A DNA stretch of 64,000 nt from NCBI GenBank assembly GCA_047967505.1, contig CM106539.1; one strand, given 5' to 3'. This DNA is from Dipteris shenzhenensis (taxonomy: Eukaryota; Polypodiophyta; Polypodiopsida; Gleicheniales). A program made the translations under genes and the position numbers. Below the pieces are notes generated by a model. The model saw only the letters and a program-made list of their open reading frames with translations, did not search any database and was not told the origin of the DNA. Positions 36,369 to 45,800 of this stretch are shown here, piece by piece. Numbering within the stretch: the first letter of the stretch is position 1; the number at the start of each line of letters is the position of its first letter.

Positions 36369-36820
36369 GTGAAAGGAAAATTAGTCATTCCCAGTTTTGA
36401 GATCTATTGCTAGCAAACGAGGCACAAGTGAGTAAGCATGTGAGCAACAGTAGTTCACGCACTTGTCTCCTTTCGAACTCTATACTAACCAACTCAGCTA
36501 GACGATCATTGTTCTTTGATACTAAATCAGCTAGACGATCAAACTCATAATATAACCACATTCATTGCCACCGCCACGTCCCAAGCACACAAGTCCTTGT
36601 AACCGCCAATTCAGAAGAATCTACTCATATAATCTTTGCCGAAGAGGCCTTAAATGGGTGTGTATCCCTAGTATAATTTTTACTCTAAAAATAATCATAC
36701 CAAAGGATGGAATAGTTGCGAGAGAAAAATCATGGACATGATGCCATCATTAGTTCAAATGAAATATTAGAGCTCAAGAAGGTTAATGGATTGAAGGTTG
36801 TAGGAAAAAGTAAAGACATC
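36369..36820. other. Upstream region of the transposase gene
   Basis: Expected promoter and 5' UTR of the leftward gene. No clear TATA box is called. Short direct repeat: cagctagacgatca at about 36497 and 36528. Confidence 0.4.
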
Positions 36821-37046
36821 ATAGTTTCGCTGGCGAAACACTATTGGAGGCCATTTCATTTGGAGTTCACAACTATAGTTTCGCTGGCGAAACTAAACGG
36901 GGCGGAAAAAACGAAACTAAGCGAAGGAGGAAGGTCAGAGAAGACTAGTTCAGAGGCAAAGAAAGAGAAACTAGTTCAGAGAAAGAGAAGGGGAGGCAGA
37001 GAAGACTAGTTTCGTTGGCACTAGTTTCGCTGGCGAAACTAGTGAA

Positions 37047-37227
37047 CACGCCTACGCCTACGCCTACGCCCACACCCACGCCTACGCCCACGTCCACGCC
37101 TAGTTTCGGTGAACACGCTCACGCCTACGCCTACGCCTACGCCCACGCCCACGCCTATGCCTACGCCTACGCCCACGTCCATGCCTACACCTATGCCTAC
37201 GCCTACGCCCACGCCTACGCCTACGCC
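37047..37227. repeat. (CCTACG)n hexameric minisatellite
   Basis: Hexamer variants CCTACG, CCCACG and CCTATG run through 37047-37227, interrupted once by a copy of the CTAGTTTCG unit at 37098. A Pro-Thr or His-Ala-Tyr frame runs through it, but codon content is dictated by the repeat and I do not call a protein. The complementary CGTAGG is not a plant telomere repeat. Another CCTACGCC remnant at 37725 abuts the next hairpin array. Confidence 0.9.
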
Positions 37228-37460
37228 TTCACTAGTTTCGCTGGCGAAACTAGCCAGCGAAACTAGTTTCGCCAGCGAAACTAGTGTTCACTAGTTTCGC
37301 CAGTTTCGCCAGCGAAACTAGTGTTCACTAGTTTCGCTGGCGAAACTAGTGGCGTGGCGAACTAGTTTCGCCAGCGAAACTAGTGTTCACTAGTTTCGCT
37401 GGCGAAACTAGTGGCGTGGCGAACTAGTTTCGCCAGCTAAACTAGTGTTCACTAGTTTCG

Positions 37461-37730
37461 TTAGGAGCATCTGTTGTGATTCCTGCCGTCGTTAGTTTGA
37501 GTTTTCTCTAGTTTGCTATGTCTAATATGTTTCGTTTTGTTTCTAACAGTCTGCAATCATGTATCTCATGTACTATACTAACGAAAATGGCGAGAAGGTT
37601 TACACGTTGCAGGTATTTCCTCTGAAGTATAAATATTTTGGCGGGTCGGTTTTGCCCGTAATCTGTTTGTGTCTGTTGTCAAATTCTTAGGGATGCTAGT
37701 TTTCATAATGCTTTTCGGGCCAATGCCTAC
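37461..37730 (+). pseudogene. NOP10: Captured NOP10 first coding exon with flanking introns
   Basis: ATG at 37559 opens an 18-codon stretch to 37612 reading MYLMYYTNENGEKVYTLQ. This is the N-terminus of NOP10, the small H/ACA snoRNP protein (family members begin M-[YF]-L-x-Y-Y-x-N-E-x-G-x-[KR]-V-Y-T). It is preceded by a good 3' splice site (gtttctaacag, ending 37549) and followed by a GT donor (caggtattt), so the piece was taken from genomic DNA with introns on both sides. The rest of the ~64-residue protein is absent; after about 37725 the hairpin array resumes. Capture of host gene pieces is well known in Pack-MULEs. Confidence 0.85.
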
Positions 37731-37736
37731 GCCTTC

Positions 37737-37880
37737 ACTAGTTTCGCTGGCGAAACTAGTGAACACTAGTTTCGCTGGCGAAACTAGTGGCGGAAACTAG
37801 TGTTCACTAGTGAACACTAGTTTCCGCCACTAGTTTCGCCAGCGAAACTAGTGTTCACTAGTTTCGCTGGCGAAACTAGT
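37737..37880. repeat. Near-perfect 144-bp palindrome
   Basis: Centred between 37808 and 37809 in GTTCACTAGTGAAC. The arms pair along 72 bp each; I see mismatches only where the outer hairpin unit has CTGG facing CTGG instead of CCAG. It overlaps the left part of the 220-bp palindrome. Confidence 0.9.
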
Positions 37881-38049
37881 TCGCCACTATTTTCAGTGGT
37901 GAACTAGTTTCGCCAGCGAAACTAGTGAACACTAGTTTCGAAACTAGTGTTCACTAGTTTCGCTGGCGAAACTAGTTCACCACTGAAAATAGTGGCGAAC
38001 TAGTTTCGCCAGCGAAACTAGTGAACACTAGTTTCGCTGGCGAAACTAG
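37830..38049. repeat. Perfect 220-bp palindrome
   Basis: Centred between 37939 and 37940 in TTTCGAAA. Base-by-base comparison of the two 110-bp arms shows complete identity, including the asymmetric insert cgccactattttcagtggtg. Such a spacer-free inverted repeat can extrude a cruciform or be transcribed into a 110-bp hairpin RNA. Confidence 0.95.
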
Positions 38050-38095
38050 ACTAGTGTTCACTAGTTTCGCCAGCGAAACTAGTGTTCACTAGTGT

Positions 38096-40320
38096 TCTCT
38101 CGTTGTCTCCCTCTGGCTGCCACAGAAAGAGCGCACAGCACCATTTCCTTTCCAGCATTTCGAGCACCCCACGTCCGAACAGCCTTCATCTTCTTGTGCA
38201 AGCTTCTCCTCCAAATTCCGGTCTGGCTCTACAACATCAGACAAAGTCGAACCGTGGTACAAAATTTTCGTCCGTCAACGGAGGTTCATTCTGTTTGTAT
38301 TTCCGTCAACGGAGGTTCATTCTGTCTGTATTTCTGAACGATGATGGGGTGAGAAGGGGACGTGACCGTTTGGGGGGTTTACCGTTGTTTGGGAGTTTCC
38401 CGCCAATCGCTTCATTTTCTTCATCTTCTTCTTCTTCTTCTTCTTCTTCTGCGGCTGCATCCACCTCCAGCTCCCGCTCCCGTTCCCTTTCAGCTCACCC
38501 TCTCCTCCGTCAGTCATCCTTCCCCCCTCTCCTCACACTTCTCTTTCTTTTCTTTCTTCCACTACCCTCCGCTTGCTTGTTTTGACGCTCGGAACTCGCA
38601 TCTTTTGTTGGCGAGAAAATCCCAGACGTTCCTGATATTAGTGATCAAAACTGACTTTTTCATGGCGATCTCCCCACCACTCGCGTAGCCTGCAGGGCTT
38701 GCTGCCGCGCCCCTCTTCACGCACGCACTTGGTTGCACTTGAACTTCGGGTTCATGATCCTCAACAGATTCAACAGGTTCACGCTCTCAAACTCAGTTTG
38801 GGCGATAGTTTATAAAATCGATGCCTCCCCATCGATGCCTCCTCTGCTCTCCAGGTTCTGATTTCTTCGCCTCCACCCCTTCGATTTCGGTTTCTTTAGG
38901 ACCTCCTCTGTGAGCATTTGGCATTTCCTTTATCCGGACCACGTGCCTTGGTTTTGCTTCCCCGGCATTTAGGATTTCTCGGCGTGCTGCGCTCCCCGAA
39001 GAGTTTTGGGTGAAGGAGGCTGGTCTGACGCTTGGAAAGTGGGCTGGAACGTTGCGAGGATCCTTTCATTTTCAGATTGCTGGAACGAAATCCTTGAGAA
39101 GATCCTTCTGTTGAAGATCCTTTTGTTGGAGCAGGAGGAGTTAGGAACTGTGCCAGCTGTGTGGATTTGCACGAGATTGCTGGAAGAACTCCAGTACTTG
39201 ACAGGATAGGCCATTTTTTGGGCCTCCCGGCTGAAACAGGTGTCGCGCCGCAGGAACCTAGTTGGCAGTTGTGTGATGAGAGAAGCTGCAGGCAGATTTT
39301 CGGAAAAAGAAGGCTAAATCCAGGCATTTTGTGGCATCTCTCCCGGTTCTGTAACGTGCAATCTGCGCGCGTTGGAGCTTGGGGCGATATCCGTTATTTG
39401 TGAATAGTTCGCGCGTTGGCCTCAGATCTTGAGTTGCGCCTTCATTTTGACCTTCGTCACGTTTTGTCGGAATGTTCGCTGAGAGAAGATGGCCTTGCTT
39501 GAACATGTGACTCACCCCTGCCTATCCATCGCCAGCGTTCAAGATATCAGGACGGGCAGCCACTTCGACTCTAGTAATTCTGAGCTTGCACGGACTTATT
39601 CCCACGTTTTTATAAAGTCTTGATAGTTTTTGGGGGGGGGGAGTGGGCGAGCCAGTCTCCCTTGTCGCTCGTTTGTCCTGTGCAAAGTCTCATAAATCCC
39701 TTCGTTCACTAGTTTCGCCAGCGAAACTAGTGTTCACTAGTGTTCACTAGTGTTCACTCAGTCCTTCCTCTTCCTCTTCATCACTCAGTCCTTCCTCTCT
39801 CTCCCTCCATACTCCCTTCATCACTCGTCCTTCCTCTTCCTCCATGCTCCCTTCATCACTCGGTCCTTCCTCTCTCTCCATGCTCCCTTCATCACTCGTC
39901 CTTCCTGTCTCTCTCCTTCCCTCTCCCTCCAAGGCTCGCTTCCACCTATCTCTCCATCCACGCTAACCACCAAGGCTCCTTTTCACCTGTCTCTCTGTCC
40001 AAGCTAATCAACAACGCAAAGAAATTAATCAACGCTAGTTCTTTTTTCGCCAACGCTAGTCCTTCTTGTCTCTCTTTTTTCGCTTCTCCACTCACTTCCT
40101 TACGCTTCTGTTGTTGTGGCTTCCTTACGCTTCTCCACTCACCATAGCCTTGGCTTCCTTACGCTTCTTTTTTGGGAATCAGTCTGAATTTCCATGCTTT
40201 CTTCTGTTCAGCTGAATTTCTCCCGTGCCTTCACTCTGTCATTTTTCAGATGGTTACACTCTGTCATTTTTCATTTAATCATTTCAAAGATGGTTTCACT
40301 ATGTCATTTATTTGTTTTTC
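38096..40320 (+). promoter_or_regulatory. GC-richer leader/promoter region of the methyltransferase gene
   Basis: About 2.2 kb that is clearly GC-richer than the surroundings up to 39.6 kb, with a TTC repeat at about 38425-38448, another hairpin unit at 39708-39732 and triple gttcactagt at 39731-39757. Several frames exist but none shows a domain. The region may include a 5' UTR with introns and additional captured host DNA; I cannot identify a source gene. Confidence 0.4.
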
Positions 40321-40358
40321 TTCTTGTGCAGGTGAGCTTATTGAAAGTTGTGCAACAA

Positions 40359-43300
40359 ATGCCTCCAGTAAGTTTGGATTCTTTTTCTTTTTCTAGTTGC
40401 ATTTCACCTTTGCATTTTTGCAAATCTTGTAATTGAGTTCTTCAAATGTGTAGAGAAAGAAACGTGATGTGTCTAGTCCTATCACAAGGAAAGGTGGCAA
40501 AAGGAAGAAGCAAGAGTCAGAGGTCAAGAATGAACTGAAGGAGCTTGAGCAAGTTGACATTGAAAATGATATTGAGGATCCTGAGGACAACAAGGATAAA
40601 ACTATAGATGAACCATCCAACAAAGTAGGAGTTAAAGATGATGTGGAGGATATCATTCCAGAGTGTGTTGAGAGACCTTCAGGTGCAGATATTTTAGAGC
40701 TTCTTACAGTAACTAAAGAAATTCCACCTCCTCGAATTCCCTTGTGTCGTTGTCTCATAAACCCAGTTGTGCGTCAAATTAGGAATGATTTGACCATTTT
40801 GAAAAGAGCATTTGAAATAGAGGGATACATTCCGACAAAAGGATCTTTTATTCTATCTATCAAAATGCCTGATGGGTCTTCGAAGGATGTTGATGATGTC
40901 ACAAGAGAACGTTGGGACAAGAATTGGAGCTTAGTTAATGATGAGTTTGAATCAGAGATAATTGGCACACCATGGAGCTTTCTATCAAACAAAATGTTCT
41001 TCGTGTGGGAAGGAAATCATCGTACAGCATCTTGGATGGAAAGCATAGAAGAGCTTTACACAAATATCAAGTCTAGACACATTAGAGTGCAAGCTCAAGT
41101 TATTGAACCGGAAGCAAAGGATGAGCTTAAGCTTGTTGCTGCTCTGCAAAGATTTAACTTGTAAGCCTTGTTGTTTATGTTTTCTATATTGAGATGGTAA
41201 GTGCTTGTAAATGAAACCAATTTTGATCCATTTAAGTCAATGGTTGCAGGCTTAATGAAGATGCAATTGTTGTTACTAATCTCAAGGATTATTTGTACCA
41301 CACAAGCACACTCGTATCTTGTGATGCTCAATATTTTACTCAGGATTTTAGTGAGGAGGAGAAAAAAGCTATTGAGTTGGCAAGACAGAAAGAGATTGGA
41401 AGTGGACGAAGGGTGTGGTATCCCCTCACCCAAACTATTCTTGGGAGGATGGTATTTGCTGTAAGTATTAGTTCTTTAGTTTATATATTTTCTTTTTTTG
41501 TGACTTTGCTTTGTGTTCCAATAACATTATGATGAGATTATCTGTTTATGTTGAAAGGGGAAATGGAAATCAGATTTTGAGGCTCAATGCAAGAAATTGC
41601 ATTCTTCCATGCCAAAGGATGAGAGAGAGTCCAAGATTCATGAGATTAAAAAGACTGTGGGAGCAACATATCGAAGAAAAATTACACGGGTAAGTTTTCA
41701 ATTTACCAAATTTTGTATTTATAGATCACAAATTTGAATTTGTAGTCCACAAAATTCTACGTTTTATATCTCAGATATTTGAATTTATAGTTTGCAAATT
41801 TGAATTTATAGTTTTCAAATTCTAATTTTACAACTCATAAACCATAATATATGATTTGAAAATTATAAATCTATAGTTACAACTTGCAAATTTTTAGTTT
41901 GTACTTTGAAAACCTTAATATATGGTTTGTTGTGTGTATCAAAGTCTCTTCTAAAACTTTACTATTTGGCAGATGCTTTCAATAGTCAATCCTTCCCATG
42001 GCAAGGAGTGGTTTAATATCCTTTGGAATTTACCATTTGAGGATACATCAATGAAGATCACTTTGGAGAAGCTTTACCAAGTATCAATTGCAACCTGTTC
42101 CAAGGCAAAGCAACTATCTATTCTTTCTCTTCTTGGTGCAGATGACAATCTAAAGGAGAGTTATGGGATGCCTATGACTGACCATGGTTTCATACCTTGG
42201 CTTGCAAAAGAAGTATGGATGGACCATGTGTTGGCAGATGCTGGGCGATTGCTTGACCAAGTGATGAAATCATCAAGCATTGAGGGTGCAGCTACACTTC
42301 CAGACAGTCCTTCTATTCTGGAATACTTTGATGGCATTATAGTGAGACACAGGCCTTTTTTGTTTGAGCCTTTTGCTTCATTGATGACAGTTGTTGTTGT
42401 TCCATCTAAGCAAGTTGATCTTACAAATGCCAGCAGACGATTGGTTTACAGGTGCGTTTTGGCTTTCGTTTTCAATTGAAAGATATCTTTGTAATACCTT
42501 GCATTCTCTTATATTATCCTAAAAATCATTTAGGTATCTCCATTATCTGGCTGCAAATAAGAGTCTTAAGGTGGTACCATCCATTTGCAAGGCTTGGACT
42601 ATGCTTGCACCTGCTACTTATTGCATGTACACCTCTCATATTTTTAGAGAGAATAAGCATAAGGATGGTCATATATTGCTTACGGAGTGGGAAAGGAAGC
42701 ACTGCCCCTGGTGGATCGAGATGAAGGCTGGAACATGTATCGAGGAAGAGAAGGAAACTTATGATCGCCATTTAAAAGGTGAGTGCAAGTCAAACCCGGG
42801 TTCGTCGGGCAACATGGATGAGGCACAAAAGAAGAGGCTTGAAGAGGAGCAAAAAGCAATAGTAGAAAAGCAAAAGGCAAGTCATGTGACTCCAAATAAC
42901 AAACGAGGTGGAAGACCTAAACCAACGGGCACTTCTAACACAGGTCTATTTTCTTATAACTCTTTCTTTCATGTTTCAAAGTGATTAGAAGCTTCCTACA
43001 AATTTAATTTAGGATTCTTTGTTATTGTAGACAATGATCCACGAAAGGAGGAGTCTCTTCTTAGCAAGAAAGTGTGTAATACGGATATGGTTTATGTTCC
43101 TTTGTCCACTTTCTCATCATTTGCAACTCGTATCTCACAAGAGAACTACAAAGTTTGGGAGTATGATTATGTATCACTTGGAAAAGAAGTTAAGCAAATA
43201 CAAGTATGATGGGGCTTTTCAAATCATAAGAAATTTTTACCATGAACTTGGTGGCATGAAGAAGTCACGCAATGGAAAAAATGCTGCATGGAGTGTGGAT

Positions 43301-44221
43301 TTTTGCTTGATTGACCTTCCTACAGGATCAATAGTGAGTGGAATCAAGGGTGGAATCCCTGGATGGAACATTCTAAATGAGGAGCATATCTCATGCTCAC
43401 TTGCTATTGCTTCATCTGTGATGGATGATTATGGATGGACATTGGTGATGTGTTCACCTGTATCCACTTCATTCGTTGAGCGTTTGGCAAGACAAATGAG
43501 ACTAGAGGTTTCTTGTAGGTGAGCAATATATCACAGTTGATAATGTCTGTTTATGTGAATTGCATTCAGCTATTGGTATCTTATAGTTAGTACATGTAGA
43601 TGGATCGTGGAGACGGGAGATTGCATTGATGTTGCGGATAATGTTGGCTTTGGTGTCAAGGTATGTCATTTGGCTATTTACATGATTGTCATGTTCTTGT
43701 TTGTTCGTATTTTAGTATTCTCCATTAACTTTTTCAATCTATGTTTTATGTAGATTACTGCCTTTCAAATCCTATTGTTCTCTAGGATTGGCAAGAAGGC
43801 ACATCACTATCTTGATAGGGCAAATAAAGTTTCCCAATCCCTTAAGGTGTGCATGGACAATTATTTCATCACTCATTACTTGCCTTCAAGTGTACGGTGC
43901 ATAAAAGAGGGAAAGGGTGGACAGTGGCGTGGTGGGTTGGAGAAGAGTAGCTCCATGATGTTGATGTTCATGGAGTTGTTGTGTCCGATTGGAGGCTCTG
44001 TGCTTGAGCTTGGTGCAGGTACAGCACCTGGGATGAAAGCAGCAATTCACTCAGGACGTCCATGCATGGCAGTGGACAATGACAAAGAGATTTGCACAGG
44101 ATACTTAGAAGGCATGCTTAGAGACAACTTCACAGAGGCAGGGCCTTCAAGTGTGAATCAAGCAGTCCTCATGATAGATGATGAGGAGACAGACTATGAC
44201 TTTGATGCACCTCTTGATTAG
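40359..44221 (+). CDS. ParB-like/beta-class DNA amino-methyltransferase fusion
   Basis: Nine exons fit GT-AG rules: 40359-40367, 40454-41160, 41250-41460, 41558-41689, 41973-42451, 42534-42943, 43031-43518, 43600-43660, 43754-44221 (about 987 residues). The N-terminus is basic (MPPRKKRD, KGGKRKKQ), a likely nuclear signal, followed by an acidic stretch. Residues about 75-240 resemble a ParB/sulfiredoxin-like domain, with G-Y-I-P then E-G-N-H-R-T-A-S (G-N-H-R near 190-193). The C-terminal third has the order of a beta-class N4C/N6A DNA methyltransferase: motif IV region C-L-I-D-L-P-T-G (about 742), G-W-T-L-V-M-C-S-P, E-K-S-S-S-M-M-L-M, then SAM motif I V-L-E-L-G-A-G-T-A-P-G (about 915-925) with G-R-P-C-M-A-V-D-N-D. 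The usual D-P-P-[YFW] is D-L-P-T here. In exon 7 the frame shifts by one base near 43185-43205, so this copy is either broken or contains a sequence error. A further exon (44307-44413) stays open past the stop. Role inferred: modifies transposon DNA in the nucleus. Confidence 0.75.
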
Positions 44222-44413
44222 TGAGTAATTTATTTGATCTATGTGTATAATTTAAGCATGGTTAGATACTGACTAATTGAGCTTAGTGTTCTGCCTTGCT
44301 ATGCAGAAGATGTGGCTACCCAAATGGCAGGAGATAGCACATTCGATTATGAGTTGGTGGAGAGGCATCATGGGCATCTAGACTACATAGATGACTTGGC
44401 TGATGAGGTCTAG

Positions 44414-45035
44414 AGAGCATGTCCTGGCTTTTTATGGATTGATGCAAAACTTAATTTCTCATGTTTTCATTATCATCTCATGTAGACCTGGTTTCTTATG
44501 GATGGATAGCCATTACCTTCTTATGCAAACCTTAACTTCTTATGGATTGATAGATTATGGCTTCTGAATCATGTGATTTTAATGGTCTTTGACCTAATAA
44601 TATGAACATGTCATAGTTGTTTTGGAAATGTATGGCAAGTTGTAATTTTTAGGTTTGAATTTTTAGGTGAATTCATAGTTTACATCTTTGATTGTTAAAA
44701 TATATATCCATCCCTCTATTGAGTTTCGAAAGACTAAAAACAAATAATTGTTGGCAATCTCACAAGCTTGAGGGGAGGTATTAATAAGCATATCTACTTA
44801 AAAGTGAACAATGCCACTAGTCCTAATTTTGTTGGCATGTTGAGGCTTATAGAAAATACAATGAATGTGCAAATATAATACACACAATTGCATCATGAGA
44901 GCATTCAAACCAAGGGTATATGTCTTTGGCTCTTTGTACCTTGGTACATGCATGCAGCTAATATGAGAGCTGTCGATTGAGGTTTTTAAAAAAAGATATT
45001 CCATAAAAAAACATTCATTCAAGTATAACTCCATT
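44414..45035. other. 3' region of the methyltransferase gene to the element end
   Basis: AT-rich, no coding signal. Expected 3' UTR plus subterminal DNA. Three short repeats cttatggattgatag/cttatggatggatag lie at about 44430-44550. Confidence 0.5.
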
Positions 45036-45059
45036 GAGTGTTGCTCGGATAATCCGCTC
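45036..45059 (-). repeat. Right terminal inverted repeat segment (candidate)
   Basis: Reverse complement reads GAGCGGATTATCCGAGCAA, matching 32595-32611. An extra GAGCGGAAAC word lies outside it at 45064-45073. About 14 bases then separate it from the flanking C-rich repeat. Confidence 0.5.
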
Positions 45060-45087
45060 AAGGGTTTCCGCTCATAATATGTACGCA

Positions 45088-45099
45088 CCCCCCCAACCC
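45088..45099. repeat. Right flanking direct repeat (candidate target-site duplication)
   Basis: CCCCCCCAACCC, identical to 32577-32588. Confidence 0.55.
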
Positions 45100-45342
45100 C
45101 ACACTAGTTGAGCTTACCCTAGTGGAGTCGAGATAGTCCCTTCTCCCCCCTATAGTTAGGAGGCCCTTCTACCTCAAAGAGCCGCCAGCATACTCCCATG
45201 CAGTCGAGAGTCACTTCTCCAGCTACGAGTGGCCAGCGTACTCTTGTGTAGTCGAGATTCGCTTCTCCAACTACGAGTGGCCAGCGTACTAGCTCGACAC
45301 GATAGGGGGTAGTACGAGTAGTAGCAGGGAGAGCAGTGGGGG

Positions 45343-45800
45343 ATGCAAGGCACAATGATTTGGGGGGGGGTAATGGTGGGGGGCGGGGATGATTCAGATG
45401 ATGCAGACGTGCCAGAGGGTAATGGTATGATCTTCTATGACATCACTCAAATAGGAGGCATCTTGATGGATGCACGGGGGAAGGACATCATGGCCTTCAT
45501 GCACTTTGTAATTGCTAACAACTACAGAGATTGCTATATTCACTACAAAGACCATCCAAAAAAGTTGGTTGATGAGACTCTCACTGCTATTCGCTCTAGG
45601 TATCCCAATCCCCCCAATGTTCAGTTCACAGGTAAATGGGCCAAGTCAAAGATTGTTAGGATACTTGGCAATAAAAGATCTTCACTTAAGAGGTAGGCAC
45701 TAGCCCAAATTGCTAGGAGAGAGAGAGAGGTCAACCACCAAGGGGCCAGCCCCACACCGCTCACAAGCGTGAGTAGAAGAAGGCAATGAAGGCAGCGAAG
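45343..45800 (+). pseudogene. Unidentified coding fragment
   Basis: The frame from 45343 gives 117 residues. After a repeat-like start it reads G-M-I-F-Y-D-I-T-Q-I-G-G-I-L, then Y-P-N-P-P-N-V-Q-F-T-G-K-W-A-K-S-K-I-V-R. A TAG at 45694 interrupts it, and the same register continues for some 30 codons (A-L-A-Q-I-A-R-R-E-R-E-V). Composition is protein-like but I do not recognise the family. Confidence 0.4.

Larger units (their letters stand above)
36826..38095. repeat. Array of hairpin repeats built on TTTCGC-TG-GCGAAA
   Basis: The 22-bp unit is an inverted repeat: ACTAGTTTCGC, a central dinucleotide, then GCGAAACTAGT. Single units at 36826 and 36877 lead into dense arrays at 37015-37040, 37228-37460 and 37735-38095. 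Units are joined by GAACAC/GTGTTC spacers, so that palindromes sit inside larger palindromes. At 37318-37445 a ~70-bp higher-order unit with ggcgtggcgaactag repeats tandemly. The array lies between the two divergent genes of the MULE and could hold transposase sites, a bidirectional promoter or a silencing trigger. Confidence 0.95.
32589..45087. mobile_element. Candidate 12.5-kb MULE transposon carrying a methyltransferase gene
   Basis: The element is inferred from four observations. A 12-bp direct repeat flanks it. Inside that lie inverted GAGC-rich ends. An uninterrupted MULE-like transposase gene reads outward to the left end (its stop is ~465 bp from it). A second multi-exon gene reads outward to the right end (its stop is ~870 bp from it). 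The space between the two divergent 5' ends (36.4-40.3 kb) contains hairpin repeats, a minisatellite and a captured NOP10 exon. Large MULEs with a transposase plus extra genes, and MULEs carrying host gene pieces, are known in plants (VANDAL and Pack-MULE elements). A ParB-like/DNA-methyltransferase partner gene is, as far as I know, unusual. Confidence 0.7.

Noticed and set aside
37015-37294. Pro-Thr / His-Ala-Tyr repeat proteins
   Set aside because: They arise from the CCTACG hexamer array, are open in more than one frame, and have no flanking protein-like sequence.
36820-38100. Possible CRISPR-like array
   Set aside because: Units are palindromic and directly abutting or nested, without unique spacers of constant length, and the context is a plant nuclear transposon.
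38082-38688. Ser-rich proteins downstream of the hairpin array
   Set aside because: Overlapping frames are equally open, they contain a TTC repeat, and no family is recognised. More likely leader DNA of the methyltransferase gene.
42775-42943. Alternative splice donor at 42780 (AAAG|GTGAGT)
   Set aside because: Possible, but the frame continues open with a Lys/Glu-rich linker to a better-phased donor at 42944 that joins exon 7 correctly.
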